From positions 39,941,408 through 40,005,407 of the forward strand of contig OZ024864.1 in NCBI GenBank assembly GCA_964017155.1: DNA of 64,000 bases, given 5' to 3'. This stretch comes from Oasisia sp. SBJ-2009 (taxonomy: Eukaryota; Annelida; Polychaeta; Sabellida; Siboglinidae). Shown piece after piece: positions 36,464-49,621 of this stretch. A model generated the notes under the pieces. It did no database searches and was not told the DNA's origin. It was given only the letters and a program-made list of their open reading frames with translations. How positions within the stretch are numbered: position 1 is the stretch's first letter; every line of letters starts with the position of its first letter. Both the position numbers and the translations under genes were made by a program.

Positions 36464-37748
36464 ATGCCAGTGCGGCCGCTGTGGAAGCGCTATGTCCACC
36501 TACTGGAGCGCTACCCAGCGCGCACGCACGCAGCCAACACGTGTGTGTTGATGGGAGGTGGAGACGCAATTGCCCAGCTCGGATTCGAGAAGAAAAGCGC
36601 CGAACGGTATGACTTCTATCGCACCGCGCGTTTTCTTGGCGTCGGATTTGTCCTCGCTGGGCCGGGTATGCACTTGTGGTACAGTCGGCTGGACAGGTTC
36701 ATTAAGGTACGTACTATTTCCTGCCTTTGAATTGTATAACAAGTGATCCGGATTATCGGGTGCATATATTTTCATTCATTTGTGCAGTCTGAATAGGCCT
36801 AACTCAGCGGTCTGAGTATCTCACATAACATGAGACATGAACTAGAGCAGGACTAGTTGCTTGACGATACTGCCGATCAGTGGAGGTTTTCTTCTGGGAA
36901 TGTCGATTACGGCAATGTGCCAGTTTTGCTCGTGATCCAGAATCTTGATGTATTTCGTTAAACTTTGATGGCTTGTGCTTATTTTTGGTTTCAATTATAT
37001 CCGATGTTCGTTTGCAACGACATGTTCTTTGATTCTTGAACAAGTGGTCTTGGTGTTTCTCCAATGTAATGACGGTCAGATGTTGGGTACTATGAATCAT
37101 GCAAGCAGCCCACGCTGTTGGCCCTTTCTGTTCTGTACTTAGACTGCGCAAACAATGAACTCCGTGTGTTTACAGGTATGTGGTAATTGGTATGCCGTAG
37201 GACTTGAACATACTTGCCAAGTGTTATACATTTTGCTAATGTATGGCATACACATACGATATCTTTTCGTCGTTGTGTTGTCTTCCATCTTCCGCTTGAC
37301 CACGTGATGTTAAATAGACAAAATGTGTCACCTTTGCCCAGTATCTCCCTCCAGTCATAGACACATACCTGAGTATACATAAACTATTGACTCCCAAAAC
37401 ATAAACAATGTCTTTGTTACCATATACTAACGTGCGCTGTGTCGTCGTTTGAAGGGAACGCGGAACGCCAAAGTGCTGAAGAAGACGTTGGCTGACCAGA
37501 TTCTCTTCCTCCCCTTCTACCTCGGCTCATTCATCAGCGTCATGACGTTGCTACGACGGGAGCCATTATCACACGTCGGCGACAAACTGCAGAGAGACTT
37601 CAAGCCGATGCTGTTCGCCAGCTACGAGCTGTGGCCGGCCGTACAGCTCGTGAACTTCTATCTCGTGCCGCTACGTCATCAGGTCCTCGTCATGAACGTC
37701 GTCGGTCTCGCGTGGAACTCGTACGTCTCGTGGAAGGCCGAGAAGTGA
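36464..37748 (+). CDS. mpv17: MPV17 orthologue, inner mitochondrial membrane protein
   Basis: Two exons, 36464-36706 and 37455-37748, joined in phase 0 (ATTAAG|GTACGT ... TTGAAG|GGA), give 178 residues against 176 in human MPV17. The start aligns with the family (LWKRYVHLLERYP). Diagnostic segments are MGGGDAIAQ, VGFVLAGPGMHLWY..LDRFI, KKTLADQ, LQRDF, LWPAVQLVNFYLVPL and WNSYVSWKA. MPV17 is a multi-span inner-membrane channel-like protein needed for mitochondrial DNA maintenance in vertebrates. Orthology within the Mpv17/PMP22 family rests on the long C-terminal match. The single intron carries a Penelope-like remnant on the opposite strand. Confidence 0.95.
36860..37340 (-). pseudogene. Penelope-like retroelement remnant with GIY-YIG motif
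   Basis: On the minus strand, fragments typical of the RT tail and GIY-YIG endonuclease follow in order: MPYISKMY, FKSYGIPITTYL, LRSLSTEQKG, HYIGETPRPL and ILDHEQNW. They lie in different frames with several stops, so the copy is dead. YIGET.R and LD.E.NW are the landmark motifs. It sits inside the MPV17 intron. Confidence 0.6.
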
Positions 37749-39923
37749 CGAGATCCGTAAACGGGCGGCGCGCGATTCCACGCGAGGAGACGAGAAGTTG
37801 ATCGTCGCGCGAATGACCGTGAAATCACCGTGTAGGAGTTGTGTACATTCGACAGTGATATACTATGGATTATTATTGTGGATTGCCAAAACTGTCCACA
37901 TAAGCAACCTACAAAGACGTGCTTATCAGATGGTCATTTACTTGACGACATACCATTACTGTTTGTAAGCACGCGGACGGCTTTGAGCTATTGTGTCGGG
38001 TTGAATTAAGTCTGAATTAATATACAAATAATATATAAGCTCTTGTTTGTAGGCCTATGTATATGCCATGTATTACAAAAGGCGATGGATCCTTTTGAAA
38101 TGAACGGAATAAACGCACATTGTATTTCAGGGAGGTGCAATGTCAATGCACGACAACTGCCGTACGAACAGCAACGAATAATCAATGATAAACAATTGCA
38201 GTATGAAACAAATGTAATGAAACAAACAATAAAACAACTAATTTTGAATATAAAAACATTGTACCCACCTTTTCTTGTGTGTTTATTTCACTGACGTGAT
38301 CTCAATTTACATATCAGTAAACCAAACTGTCCCCAATATAAGCCGATATGCTGTTGACACTCTTGTCGTTATAAACTTTCTCGATCTTTGTACAAAGTTC
38401 ACGCATGCATACACCACGACCTTTTCGCTGGTTCGGTTGTCAGTTTAGCCGTTACCGCCGTTTCGAAACTTAGGCAATTTGGTTCACCCCACATTTGCCT
38501 GTGTCTTTCGGAAGAAAACACTAAAAGCCGGTGGTCCCTTCTATCTGGTGTCTATGCCAGGGGAAGCAAAAGACCCCACACAGGGGGTAAATATATAACC
38601 TGTAGTGGACTCACTAATTCTCGTTGCACTTTAAACGCTTCCAGTATCTGAGAGGAAGAAAGAGAAAATAGGCCTCTGTTGCACTTCGGTATCTATGAAA
38701 ATGACAATACAAATAACAAGCTGGCAAACAACATGTACTACGATAAGTCTTGCGTTTATTCAGTACAAATGCATAGACATCAGTAAGCGCGTGTTTAAGT
38801 TTATGCGCACACATGGGAGTATTTTCGAATAAACACAACGGTGTAGCCACAAAACGCAAACGGTTGATGCAAAAATATGGTGACAAAGATAATAACGTTT
38901 ACCTTATTTGAGAGCAATCTGCAATACGATTTAGTATGACATTACTATAATTACAAAAGTTCTTTAAATTAAAATTACAATGATCGAGACAACTGGACAA
39001 CAACGTTACAATCGTATTTCATCGAGCGGCAAGTTACAATGCACTGGCGCCACCATACGGACATATATTATGCAGATATTATGCAGTGTCGTGGCAATTT
39101 ACAGACGCGCACAGCGGGTCCTGTGTGTTTGGGGTTGTCGCATCAACATACCTGGGAACTACAGGCGAACGCGAATAGCGACCAGAGTGAACTCCATATA
39201 ACTACGCTACTGGCAACGAGATATCTAAAGCATTGATCCACTTTTCTGTACACCAATGTGTTAATTTATTTTATTTAGCCATATTGGGCGATTCGGCTTT
39301 GCTCTCAGTCGCGTAGTTCTCAAGCCAAACAACTATAACAAACTAGTCCAGCATCGCAGCCAGGATAACTCCCCTGTCAATTATACCTTACTTAGAGTTC
39401 ATGTTCCGTATCCGTTCCCGGTTCATTCCCCGTGCTTTCCATCTATACTAATATAGATCTGCGCAACGAAGCAATTTATGTACAAGTGACAACTAAAGTC
39501 AAAACAAAATACAAATAACACCACATGCACTCTCCGCCATGTAACAAAATAAACTGTTGACTGGACATCACGCACAATTGGCCATAATTTATATACATCT
39601 GCAGTGAGATACCATCTGGAAACATTATGCGTTAACCAACCAAACTCCACAACTTTGAGTACATCCATCTACACAAGCAACTACGCGGTGTATAGTACTG
39701 TATTATGTATACACGTACAAACGATGCAAACACGTATCACCAGATACCGCAATGAGTAAACGGGTGCGATGAGAACATTGTTGCAGTCGGGATACACTGG
39801 CACTTTGTTGACCGATACGATGACATTAGACTACACTCTCACCTACTGCAATGTGTACACCAAGACACTGCATCGACTATGTCAGACTGACGTCACCATG
39901 ACGTCATAATAACATACGCTCTC
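37749..39923. other. Intergenic, MPV17 3' flank with one dispersed-repeat copy
   Basis: Positions 38540-38615 hold a sequence (CTATCTGGTGTCTATG ... CAGGGGGTAAATA) that recurs at 45026-45115. No gene is recognised. Confidence 0.5.
38540..38615 (+). repeat. Dispersed repeat, copy 1
   Basis: Shares CTATCTGGTGTCTATG, GCCAGGGG, AAAAG.CCC, CAGGGGGTAAATA and ATAAC.TGTAGTG with the copy at 45026-45115. The family is unidentified. Confidence 0.6.
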
Positions 39924-40385
39924 GCGCTTACATTTTTCCGATCGTTAAAAACGTTCCGATTGACGTTTCTGCGCATGCGCAATAAATGTAAAATCACCAA
40001 TGTCCAACGAAACAATAAAGCATTTTCGGTATAAATGCCACGAGCTGTTCGTTAACTCTCATGTGATGATTACTGTGAAGAGTTTCTTAAAATGTCGTTC
40101 AATGCAATAAAATATTACGGTTTTTATAAATCACTGTCACGGATTATGGCGCACAGCAGTGACGTCATTTACGCTTCCTATCTAAATATGCCTCAAAGCT
40201 TGTTTGCCTCGTGTTAATTTGTGACAAATATTTTTCTGAGAGGTTATATACACCCTGACGAACAACCCGTAGTATTTATGCCATACATGCTTTGTCATTT
40301 CGCTGCATATTGATGATTTTACAAATATCGCGCATGCGCAGAAACGTCAATCGGAACGTTTATAACGCCGGAAAAATGTAAGCGC
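39924..40385. mobile_element. Foldback / MITE-like palindromic element
   Basis: The outer 70 bases (GCGCTTACATTTTTCCG ... AACGTTCCGATTGACGTTTC ... GCGCATGCGC) recur inverted at the right end. Weaker complementarity (AAAGCAT, ATAAAT.C.ACG, TTGTTCGT) continues inwards to about 130 bases per arm. No coding frame is seen. Confidence 0.75.
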
Positions 40386-42112
40386 TACAACGCAACATCG
40401 GGTCTTGATGGTGGCTGATTACGTCAACACTCCTGATGGAGACAAACGGTCAGGGTGCGAATGTTTGTTCGGTTATTAGTAACGTATCAAAGCTGACTAA
40501 ATGTTTGTGGTTTTTAAACATTGACTGTTGCATATGGTAGGGAATTCAAATATGTTATTGCTCGGAACCAAACAGGAACATTTATATATCATTTCTTACT
40601 GCTGTGGATAGTGTTGAATGCTTTCACATTTAGATGCCTTGTCCTTGACAGGCATTGTACAGGCTGGGGGAGGTTAGGCATAACTGTATCAAGTTTAAAT
40701 GATTTTGACTTCACACTGGCTTCAAATATGACTAAGTCGGTGCACACAATGATGTTGGTGCTCGAGCGAGTCAGGTTTCACCCGATCGGACAAACTTCAC
40801 AAAGGGTCCATGTATCCAGGCCTTTAGCCGGCTAGAACTCGGACCAATACAATCATCATAGGCACATATAATACACTATGTTGCAACACTCCATCACAGA
40901 CAGGTATGATATGACAAGCAACTGTTACAATCAGCAACTCAAACAGACACCAGTACCAGCCTTCGAATCACTCGTTTCTTCACTCTGTATAACTAATTGA
41001 TTACACAGTTGTTTTCTCGAAAAGAACTTCAATCATATAGGTCTGAAAATTAATCGACACTTCTGAAACTTGCATGGCTATATTTCAACGCTGTACATAC
41101 ATAGTTATAAAACAGCTGGTTTTGCAGCAAGGTTTCATAGAAGAGAACAGATTAATGTGCCAATCCATTAATGATTTGTAAAGGTGCACATGCAAACTCT
41201 TGTTTAACCACAACCACAAACTTGTTAGCATGCATGCACACCGCACACACGCACGCAAAAAGACACACGAATGCATGCATTCATAATAAATAATAGTAGC
41301 CACATGTGAAGTGTAAGTGAATATACAAAATAAATACCAACAAACTACTGTGACTATCGACATTAATACATTGTATGTGCAATTCTGCTTGCGTCACATA
41401 AATCTCATTAACTGGAAATTAGTACAATAATCTCTTTTATACATAACCTTTTTATAACTACACCCTGTTCTGCAGTATGACACATACTCACCAGAAACAT
41501 CCATTATTGTTGTCATTTCTTAAAACATTTACACACTGAATCATTTTTCGATATCTGTACAATAACCACCCCACATTTTGATGACTTAAACAATGTATCC
41601 CCTATCCATTTTGATGATACGATCTAGTTAATAAATCCACCGTAGCACACCCCAGTGCTTGTTCAGGTAACCATAAACGTCTTAGGCTGATTCCGTGTGC
41701 TCAGTCTTACTTACTACGTATGACGGAATACGTGAAACCAGTGGAATTACTTTATACTGAAAACGAATATTCGCATAATTTTATTACCACAACGCTGCCA
41801 TGTATTTCTTTCACGTGACATGCAATAAAATACCCTGCCATTTGTGACAGATGTGACACTACAATTAACACACAGATGTAGGCAAGTATATCTGTTGTGA
41901 CATCACAGCTAGACACTGCTATGCATTTGCAAGTCCATTTCAGCATGTACAGCTATTTGACACTTTTAGCATATAAATCACTCCATTAAATGCACTGTTT
42001 AAAGCCATTTCACCAGTGTACAACAATAACAACATTCAGTTCAATCCTTTGTCTGTTATCTGTCGCACTCAGAAATTTAATAATGTGTTTCATAGCAATA
42101 GTGCTGTACACA

Positions 42113-42172
<60 letters not shown>

Positions 42173-43589
42173 CACACACTCATACACACAACCAAATACT
42201 GAAAGCTGTAGTTATGACTGTAGTATGAGCATGAAATCTATTACAAATTGAAATACAAATATTTTGAGCAGTCGCATTAGTTAGGTAGTAGCATATTTGG
42301 CCATTGAGCCATGGCCACCCTATGAAAATATTTTGTATGACAAACTAATGAAGCTTTTATATGCCCAAACATTTTTGGGTTCTCCTTTCCGAATTCTAGA
42401 TATTCCACTGGCCTTAGTAATGTGAAATTTCAATTCAGATGTACTGTACTAACCTTTGTATGGGTTCGACACATGCCATGCTCTGTTGAATTTACTGGTA
42501 GTAACGTCATGGAAACAACATACAGTACTGTTATGTATTATTATCATCTTATTATATATTTGCATGAGTCTAATAACCTGTTCTAGGCTGTTAGATTTGT
42601 GATGTCAGCCATGAAGTGTTTTATTAAAAGACAAACAGTTATAAATACTATTAAAAGATAAGCCAATAGGATGGAATTAAGGAGATCACAAGGGGGTAAA
42701 TTTACAAAGTATGGCAACACGAAAGGCCAGCAGAGTTAGTATGTTTCAATTACTGGTGCCAGCACCATATCTACATCTAAGTGGACTATATTTTGATTGC
42801 TAGGTTCAATATGTATTTGAAGCACTATTTTCTACTTCTAAGACTGTCATCACAGTAGTTGCCTTGTATGTCACTGTTTGACTTTGAAGCTGTTGAAATG
42901 TTAGATTTCTTCGTTATCATTAAATCACATCTGTGTGTGTTAATACAAATTCTGAGTTAGTGTTATAAGAGACAGATCAGCTAAATAGATGACTTATTTG
43001 TTATCTTGAAACACTCGCCAGTCTGTAGATAAACACATACCATTTGAAGTAGATCTCTACAAAATTGTTGCTTTTTAGAACAAACGGTTATCACATAAAA
43101 CGTGTACAACACAAAATGTCTTCTCTGTCCGACACTGACTACACACAGCTTGACCGCACTGGACAGTGGACAGACAGGACCGGGCACATCTGACGTGACA
43201 ATTCTGCATGCTGTGCAACAACCTAATGTTTGTAACTAACACTTTGCTTCAGAAATGAAATACACAACATGCATAGTGAGGCTGCATGATCACCTTGGCA
43301 TGCAATGTCATCAGATGACACGCCTTCCCATAATTTCACACTGTAGGGTTCAGGTGAGTTCGCAGTCCCCAAAATTGTACAGGATTACACACTTGCAGAT
43401 GAATATCTGGTAGTCGCAACACTTAATCGGAAAAAACAGACAGCTTCAGTGGCGCCACCATGCACAAATGGGTGTAGCATGGATAACAGGACACGCCAGA
43501 TATTACCTGTAGCAGCCTGGTAGAATGTCACGCACGAGCGATTTGGACTTTGCCAACAGAAACGACACAAACAGACCATGTCGGATGGG
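40386..43589. other. Intergenic, 3' flank of the Ly6-type gene, with ACGC array
   Basis: No gene is recognised. A (CGCA)n microsatellite lies at 42110-42173. The 3' UTR of the Ly6-type gene should extend into 43.7 kb and below on the minus strand. Confidence 0.45.
42110..42173. repeat. (CGCA)n tetranucleotide microsatellite
   Basis: About 16 copies, ending in CACACACTCATACACACA. Confidence 0.95.
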
Positions 43590-43787
43590 GGTCACGACCC
43601 CGTCAACCCATCAAGGTCACGACCCCGTCAACCCATCAGTCATGACCCCGTTAACCCATCACGGTCACGACCCTGTCAACCCATCAAGGTCACGACTCCC
43701 ATCAGCCCATCAAGGTCACAACACCGTCAACCCATCAAGGTCACGACCCTGTCAACCCATCAAGGTCACGACCCCATCAACCCATCA
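43590..43787. repeat. 25-bp minisatellite overlapping a stop codon
   Basis: Eight units of GGTCACGACCCCGTCAACCC plus ATCAA. The last unit (43763-43787) contains, on the minus strand, the final Met-Gly codons and the TGA stop of the Ly6-type gene. Confidence 0.93.
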
Positions 43788-46700
43788 GCATGTACTCATC
43801 CTCAGTTGCTTCGTCCTCAGCGAGGTCAGCCGTCAGCTGCGTGTACGAGTAGGTCGTCTCGGAGGGTGGGTGGCGACACCTTCTGACGACCAGGCCAACC
43901 GTGACGAGGACAAGCAGGCCGAGGAAGACCGCGCCCGCGATGCCGCCGACGAGCGTCACGGTTGACTTGTTGTGGTGTGGGTGGCGTGGCGGGGGGCCTG
44001 GCAGTTTCCCGGGGTGGATGCTTTGCCCTGGGAGGGGGGTGGGCAGGGCGGGGTGCTTCATTGCCCTGTTGTCCTCACGTGCTTCTGTGGGTGGTTTGTC
44101 TGGTGAAATGAAAACGTTACGTAGCTGCAGTGGCTCCCTCTGCCAGTATGTTGCATAATTATTAAGAGTTGCACAATTCAATTATCCGTCATAAGATGTC
44201 CGTCAAGCCACCAGATGGATGTCAAACATCTCGTGCATTTATGCATATTTCAGTTCAACAAATCGACATACTTGATATTCAAGTGTTTTAGTGTGAAGGA
44301 AGTCATTTTATTATTGTTAGTTTCATGTCACATTCTCCATTTAACACTGCAGAAAGCACTTCGGTATTTGGCAGACATGTTCATTCAAAGGCATTACTGA
44401 TTTATATTTACATTCATACATGCACGTATGCTTGCATGTAAACGCACATATCTATTCATTCAGTCTGAATACAACTACCCTCGGTATTTAATAACATGTT
44501 ATTATGTGTATTAATTTGTTTACATTTTAATTAAGTTATTTGGTTTACATTTTTGCTACCTTAGTCTCACTTAATTTATTGATATATACTATATATTTTA
44601 TACAAAAGTCATAGTCACAATTATATCAGTAATTTTTATTTTATTTGTGTATACAAAATTTATATTGTTTTATAGATGACTATGTAGTGTGTACACACTT
44701 TTGAACAAAGATATACTCTGGAGACCAGTGATTATTATTATTATTATACATGAGATGATGAACTGTTTTTATGAACTGCTTTTGATATTTATTTATTGCT
44801 ACTGTCTATAAATTATATTCCTATTTTATCATATATAATTCCTAGAAATTGTTTTTACTGTAATCTCATATAATATACTCTGTTTATGAATCTTATTTAT
44901 CTCTTGAGCTGTTGAACATCACAAGAACTTCCCCATGATGGATAAATAAAAGTATTCTTGACTTGATTTGACACAGATGGGTACCATACACCTAATTGAG
45001 ATGACACAACATGGTAAGTCACCTGTGTCCTCTATCTGGTGTCTATGTCTGAGGGTCAATGCCAGGGGGAGTAAAAGGCCCTATGCAGGGGGTAAATACA
45101 TAACATGTAGTGTAGTTGCTAACTCTATGGATGGACAATTCTGTGAAACGAAGCTAGTCATAAACACTCGCAAACTCTTCTGGAGACAAGTCTACAAAAC
45201 GAAGCGCGACAACGTGCCTGTCACATGGCCAACACAGAGTGGTGAGCTAGCCACAAGAAGATGACGTCTTACCTGGCGTGGTTGACGGCAGAGACGGGGT
45301 GTTTGTGACAGCGTTGCACAGAGACTGTGTGCAGCAGCACGTGCGAGTGGGCAGACCCTGGAGGTTTAAACCCTGTCACAACAAACAGTCACTGTCACTT
45401 ATTGTCAGGGTTGCCACTCATGGAAGCTTTCAAAATTCCCTGACTTTTCCCTGACTCAAAGTTTCATTTTCCCTGACCATGCTGGCTGAATAATCATGAA
45501 AATTTATGCGTGATGTACATATAATTAGCAATTAACAAGGTGTATATTATCACAGAAGATCGCCTTAATCATATAACACTAAATGTCTTGCTGCACACTC
45601 AAACCTATATAAATATATCATAATATATGTTAAAATTGTCAAAAGAACAGTTATGGCATTATTACATCAGCCAACTGTAGAACGTATGGTATCCACATTT
45701 TTAATAGCATATGTTTGTGGTATCACGGGATCGTTACGCGTAATGAATTCGACTTCACGGCATTGCGGCGTTACGCATATGACATCAGAAAGTCACATTT
45801 CCCTGACTTTCAAGGGATTTTCCTGTATTTCCATGACTTTTCTAAAAATCTAAAATTTCCCTAACCCAGCACAAAATTCGCTGACTTTTCCCTGACCTTA
45901 AATTTCCCTGATTTTTCCCTGACCAGTGGCAACCATGATTGTCATATGCATCTATCACATAAGACCGAAAAACAAAGGCAGACTCATGTGGTGTGATGTC
46001 TGCCACTACCAGTCGTGTAAAACAAAGGTAAAGGCAAGTTCTTATATAGCGCAGTATCCAATCCTAAAGACCGTTCAAAGCCCTTTACACTGTACTTCCC
46101 TGACAGACCTGTTCACTCAGACACCATCTCGGCTTCTCTGGGAAGCATCCAGCCATATGCTACAATTAATGTGCGAAGGCTGCTCATACACGTATCCACC
46201 ACTATCTATAGCCAGGCACTCATTTATATTGCTGAGTGAACTGGAGTAGAGTGAAAAACTTGCCCAAGGTTTTAGCACCGCAGCACAGGATTCGAACCCG
46301 GGTTCTCATAGTTGAGAATCCAAAGCTCTACCACTGAGCCATGGTGCTCTACAATACGGTCCCTATTTGCTTAGAGATGGCTGCAGTGTATGCATGTAGC
46401 CTGCCAACACGTCATCCCACCAGATGACACAAATGAGGTCATAAGTGACATTTCACATTGCTGGTACATTTGACATATTCTGTAAAACATAAAATGTGTT
46501 TCTGTTAATCCTGGTTTAATGACACCGTCATAATTCCAGAATTAACAAAAGGGAACATGTTAAATAGCCTCAGAAAATGTTAGAAGTTAGAAGTTTGAAA
46601 ATGTCACTCACGACCATGTATTTCTGAAGGGACAATGTGTCATCTGTAGTGCAGACTGCTCTATATATCACATATACCCAGGTAGGTGCTTGTATAGCAG

Positions 46701-49583
46701 TAAGCACCCATATATGACATAGGTGCTACACCACGACAGTCATATAGGTGGTATAATCAGTAATGGACAGGATTGGTGCTTGCACTGTTCCAATGGATCG
46801 TACAGTCATACCGGTGAAATTAGTCATTAGTTTAATTCAGCTAACTTCCGTACATTGCATAGGATATTGAATATATTGGCTCCAAGAATGATTTATTGTA
46901 GTATAATTTAATTTACTTTGGAGCTTAATTGTCGAAGATGAGTACAACGTTTCGACCCGTCATCTATGGGCCTTGTTCACGTACGTCTATAACCAAATTA
47001 TCCGGCCGAAATCTGAGGCAACACACGTGACACCAGTACGTGAACAAGGCCTGTAGATGACGGGTCGAAACGTCGTACTCATCTTCAACAATTAAGCTTC
47101 AAAGTAAATTAAATTATACTATAATTGCATAGGATGTCTACGTGGGGTAATACGTAGTCACCACCCCACCAGCCTTTGCTTGATGGGGAATTCTTTTACT
47201 TTGCAGACTGACAATCCCTCAGATACAAAGATACATTGTCAGCACTTCTGCCTACTTACGTCATAACAGTTGCTGGCGTCCACATTGTGTATGTGACATC
47301 GATGACTGTGGTCACAGCTGTATTGTGTCACTTTGATGACGCCTCTAGCTGTCACTGTCACCTCTGTGAGACAGTGTGACACTTGACACTGTTGTTTCTG
47401 AACTGTCAACATTAACATGTAGGCTGTAACATATTAGCAATACGGTAATATAAATCAATAGCAAACAATATGCAATCATTTATTTAATTTATGTTAATAA
47501 TAATATAATAATTCCGTTGCTTAATATAGCACTTTTTAGCTAACTAAATATCAATCAAAGCGCTTCACGTTAATACGATGTGTTCACTAACCTAAAATAT
47601 AAATTAGCTAAATACATAAGGTAAGATAACAATAAATAAGCTAAGATAAATAAGTAAATATGTTAAGATCAATAAAAACACATTACTATGACGTGTTGAC
47701 CAATTCTAAAATATAGACTAATTAAATACATAAGGTAAGATCAAATCAGTAATCTAATTTAAATGAATAAGTAATATAAGAGCAATAAGTAAGTAAAAAT
47801 AAATAAATAAGCTAAGATAAATAATTATAAAACAATAAATTAGTGTGTAAAAATACAATTCCAAACCGAACAATTTAAAACCAAGCAGCGTCATAGAATA
47901 CAAATCAGTGTCATCAAGGCAGGTAGTGTAAACGAAATAAGTGAGTTTTTAATTGTTTTCGGAAAGCTGCCAGTGTCTCAGTTGTTCTGACACTCTTAGG
48001 CAAGCTGTTCCACATGGTTGGACATGCTACTGCAAAGCTGCACCTTCCGACCGTTAACACCTGTTTATGCAATTGTACATCATATTAATTTGTTATAAAA
48101 TCTGTAAACTTAGGGTCAATTTAACATTGTCCGATTAAGTGTTTTTCATAAACATATTAATTCAGCTGTAACTAACAATGTACAGACAAGTATGGTAGGT
48201 ACTGACAATTTGAAACAACAACATCCTCCACTAAATGATGGTAGTCACAATCATTTGTACATTCTAGAACCCTGGCATTTAACAGTAAAACTAACTGAAG
48301 GGACGGGTGTAGAAGTGGAATACAGGCATGTGTATATTATGGGCTCGGTAAACCACAACAGTTAGTCAATCAAAATATATGTTTACTTGACAAACATGTC
48401 CACTTTTATTTATTCATGGCAGTCAATTTTGTTATTTATATTTTTACTTATACACACTACGACATAGAGGGGGGACTCAACGTGTGTCTGCATCAACATT
48501 GTGGTACGGCGCATGTTTTATTGATTTTTTTACGGTTAATTTAATTAATCAATTAATAGCCAAATAAGCCAATGACTTAGCCTGATGAAAACTGTCTATT
48601 TAAAACGTACTGTTTTAAGACAGACAATGAAGTATTTTTTATTTTACTGACTTGCTCTGCTCTTTCGGTGAAAAACCGTAACAGGCTTCTGAAAATCTCA
48701 CACGTTTCCGCCAAGATCATTGGCTTGCCTACACCAATGCTCTCCGAAATAATTGACCATGCAATTTTGAAGAAAGCTCGTGCTGTCGCTACTGAGTCTG
48801 ATCACCCGCTCTCTACGTTCTTCCATGTACTTCCGTCTCGAAGGAGATACCGTTGTATAAAATGTAAAACATCTCGCTATAGCAGGAGTTTTGTGCCTGT
48901 GGCCATTAGAATGTTGAATGCTAAATGATTCGTATTGCTGTCAACCGGTTGAACTGTTCTTATAGTGGATACATCTGGAATTCACTTGCATTTTGTTGTG
49001 ACCATCCCACATATTGTAGATCATGAGTTGTACAATGCATATCCTTTTTAAGGACAATAAAGTGATTGATTGATTGATTGATATATGAATCATTGTGACC
49101 CGTCATGTGTTGATATTTACCAGTTTTGTTGGTGCCATGGTAACAGGTGATTGAGGGCGGGGGTGTGGTCTTCACTGCCACCTCCTTGGTGGGTGTCTGG
49201 GTGCTCTTGGGGGGTGTGGAAACTGTCCGAGTGGTGCTTGTACTTGTGGAACCAGCGGTACTTGTTGTTGTTGTTGTTGTTGCTGTCTTAGTTCCCTCTG
49301 TGCCTGGCTTGCTGTGAAAGTAAACAATGAATTCCTTGACACCATATCAATTAATTATTAAGTATTTATAGTGTATTATATATTCAGATAAAATATACCC
49401 TCAAATGCGCTAACAATAGTATAACTGTATAAGTGAAATACACAATAATGTATCAAAACAACAATGATCACTGAAAAATTTAGGAAAACCTGAGCGAAAA
49501 TATGTTAATTATATGACAAATATAAGAATAAACTAAATTACTTATTAGAATAATTACCTAAGATAAATTCTAAATTAGATAAT

Positions 49584-49621
<38 letters not shown>

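Noticed and set aside
46281..46349. tRNA gene on the minus strand
   Set aside because: Boxes A and B are present, but it is the head of a SINE with a body and a LINE-like tail, and decayed copies occur elsewhere.
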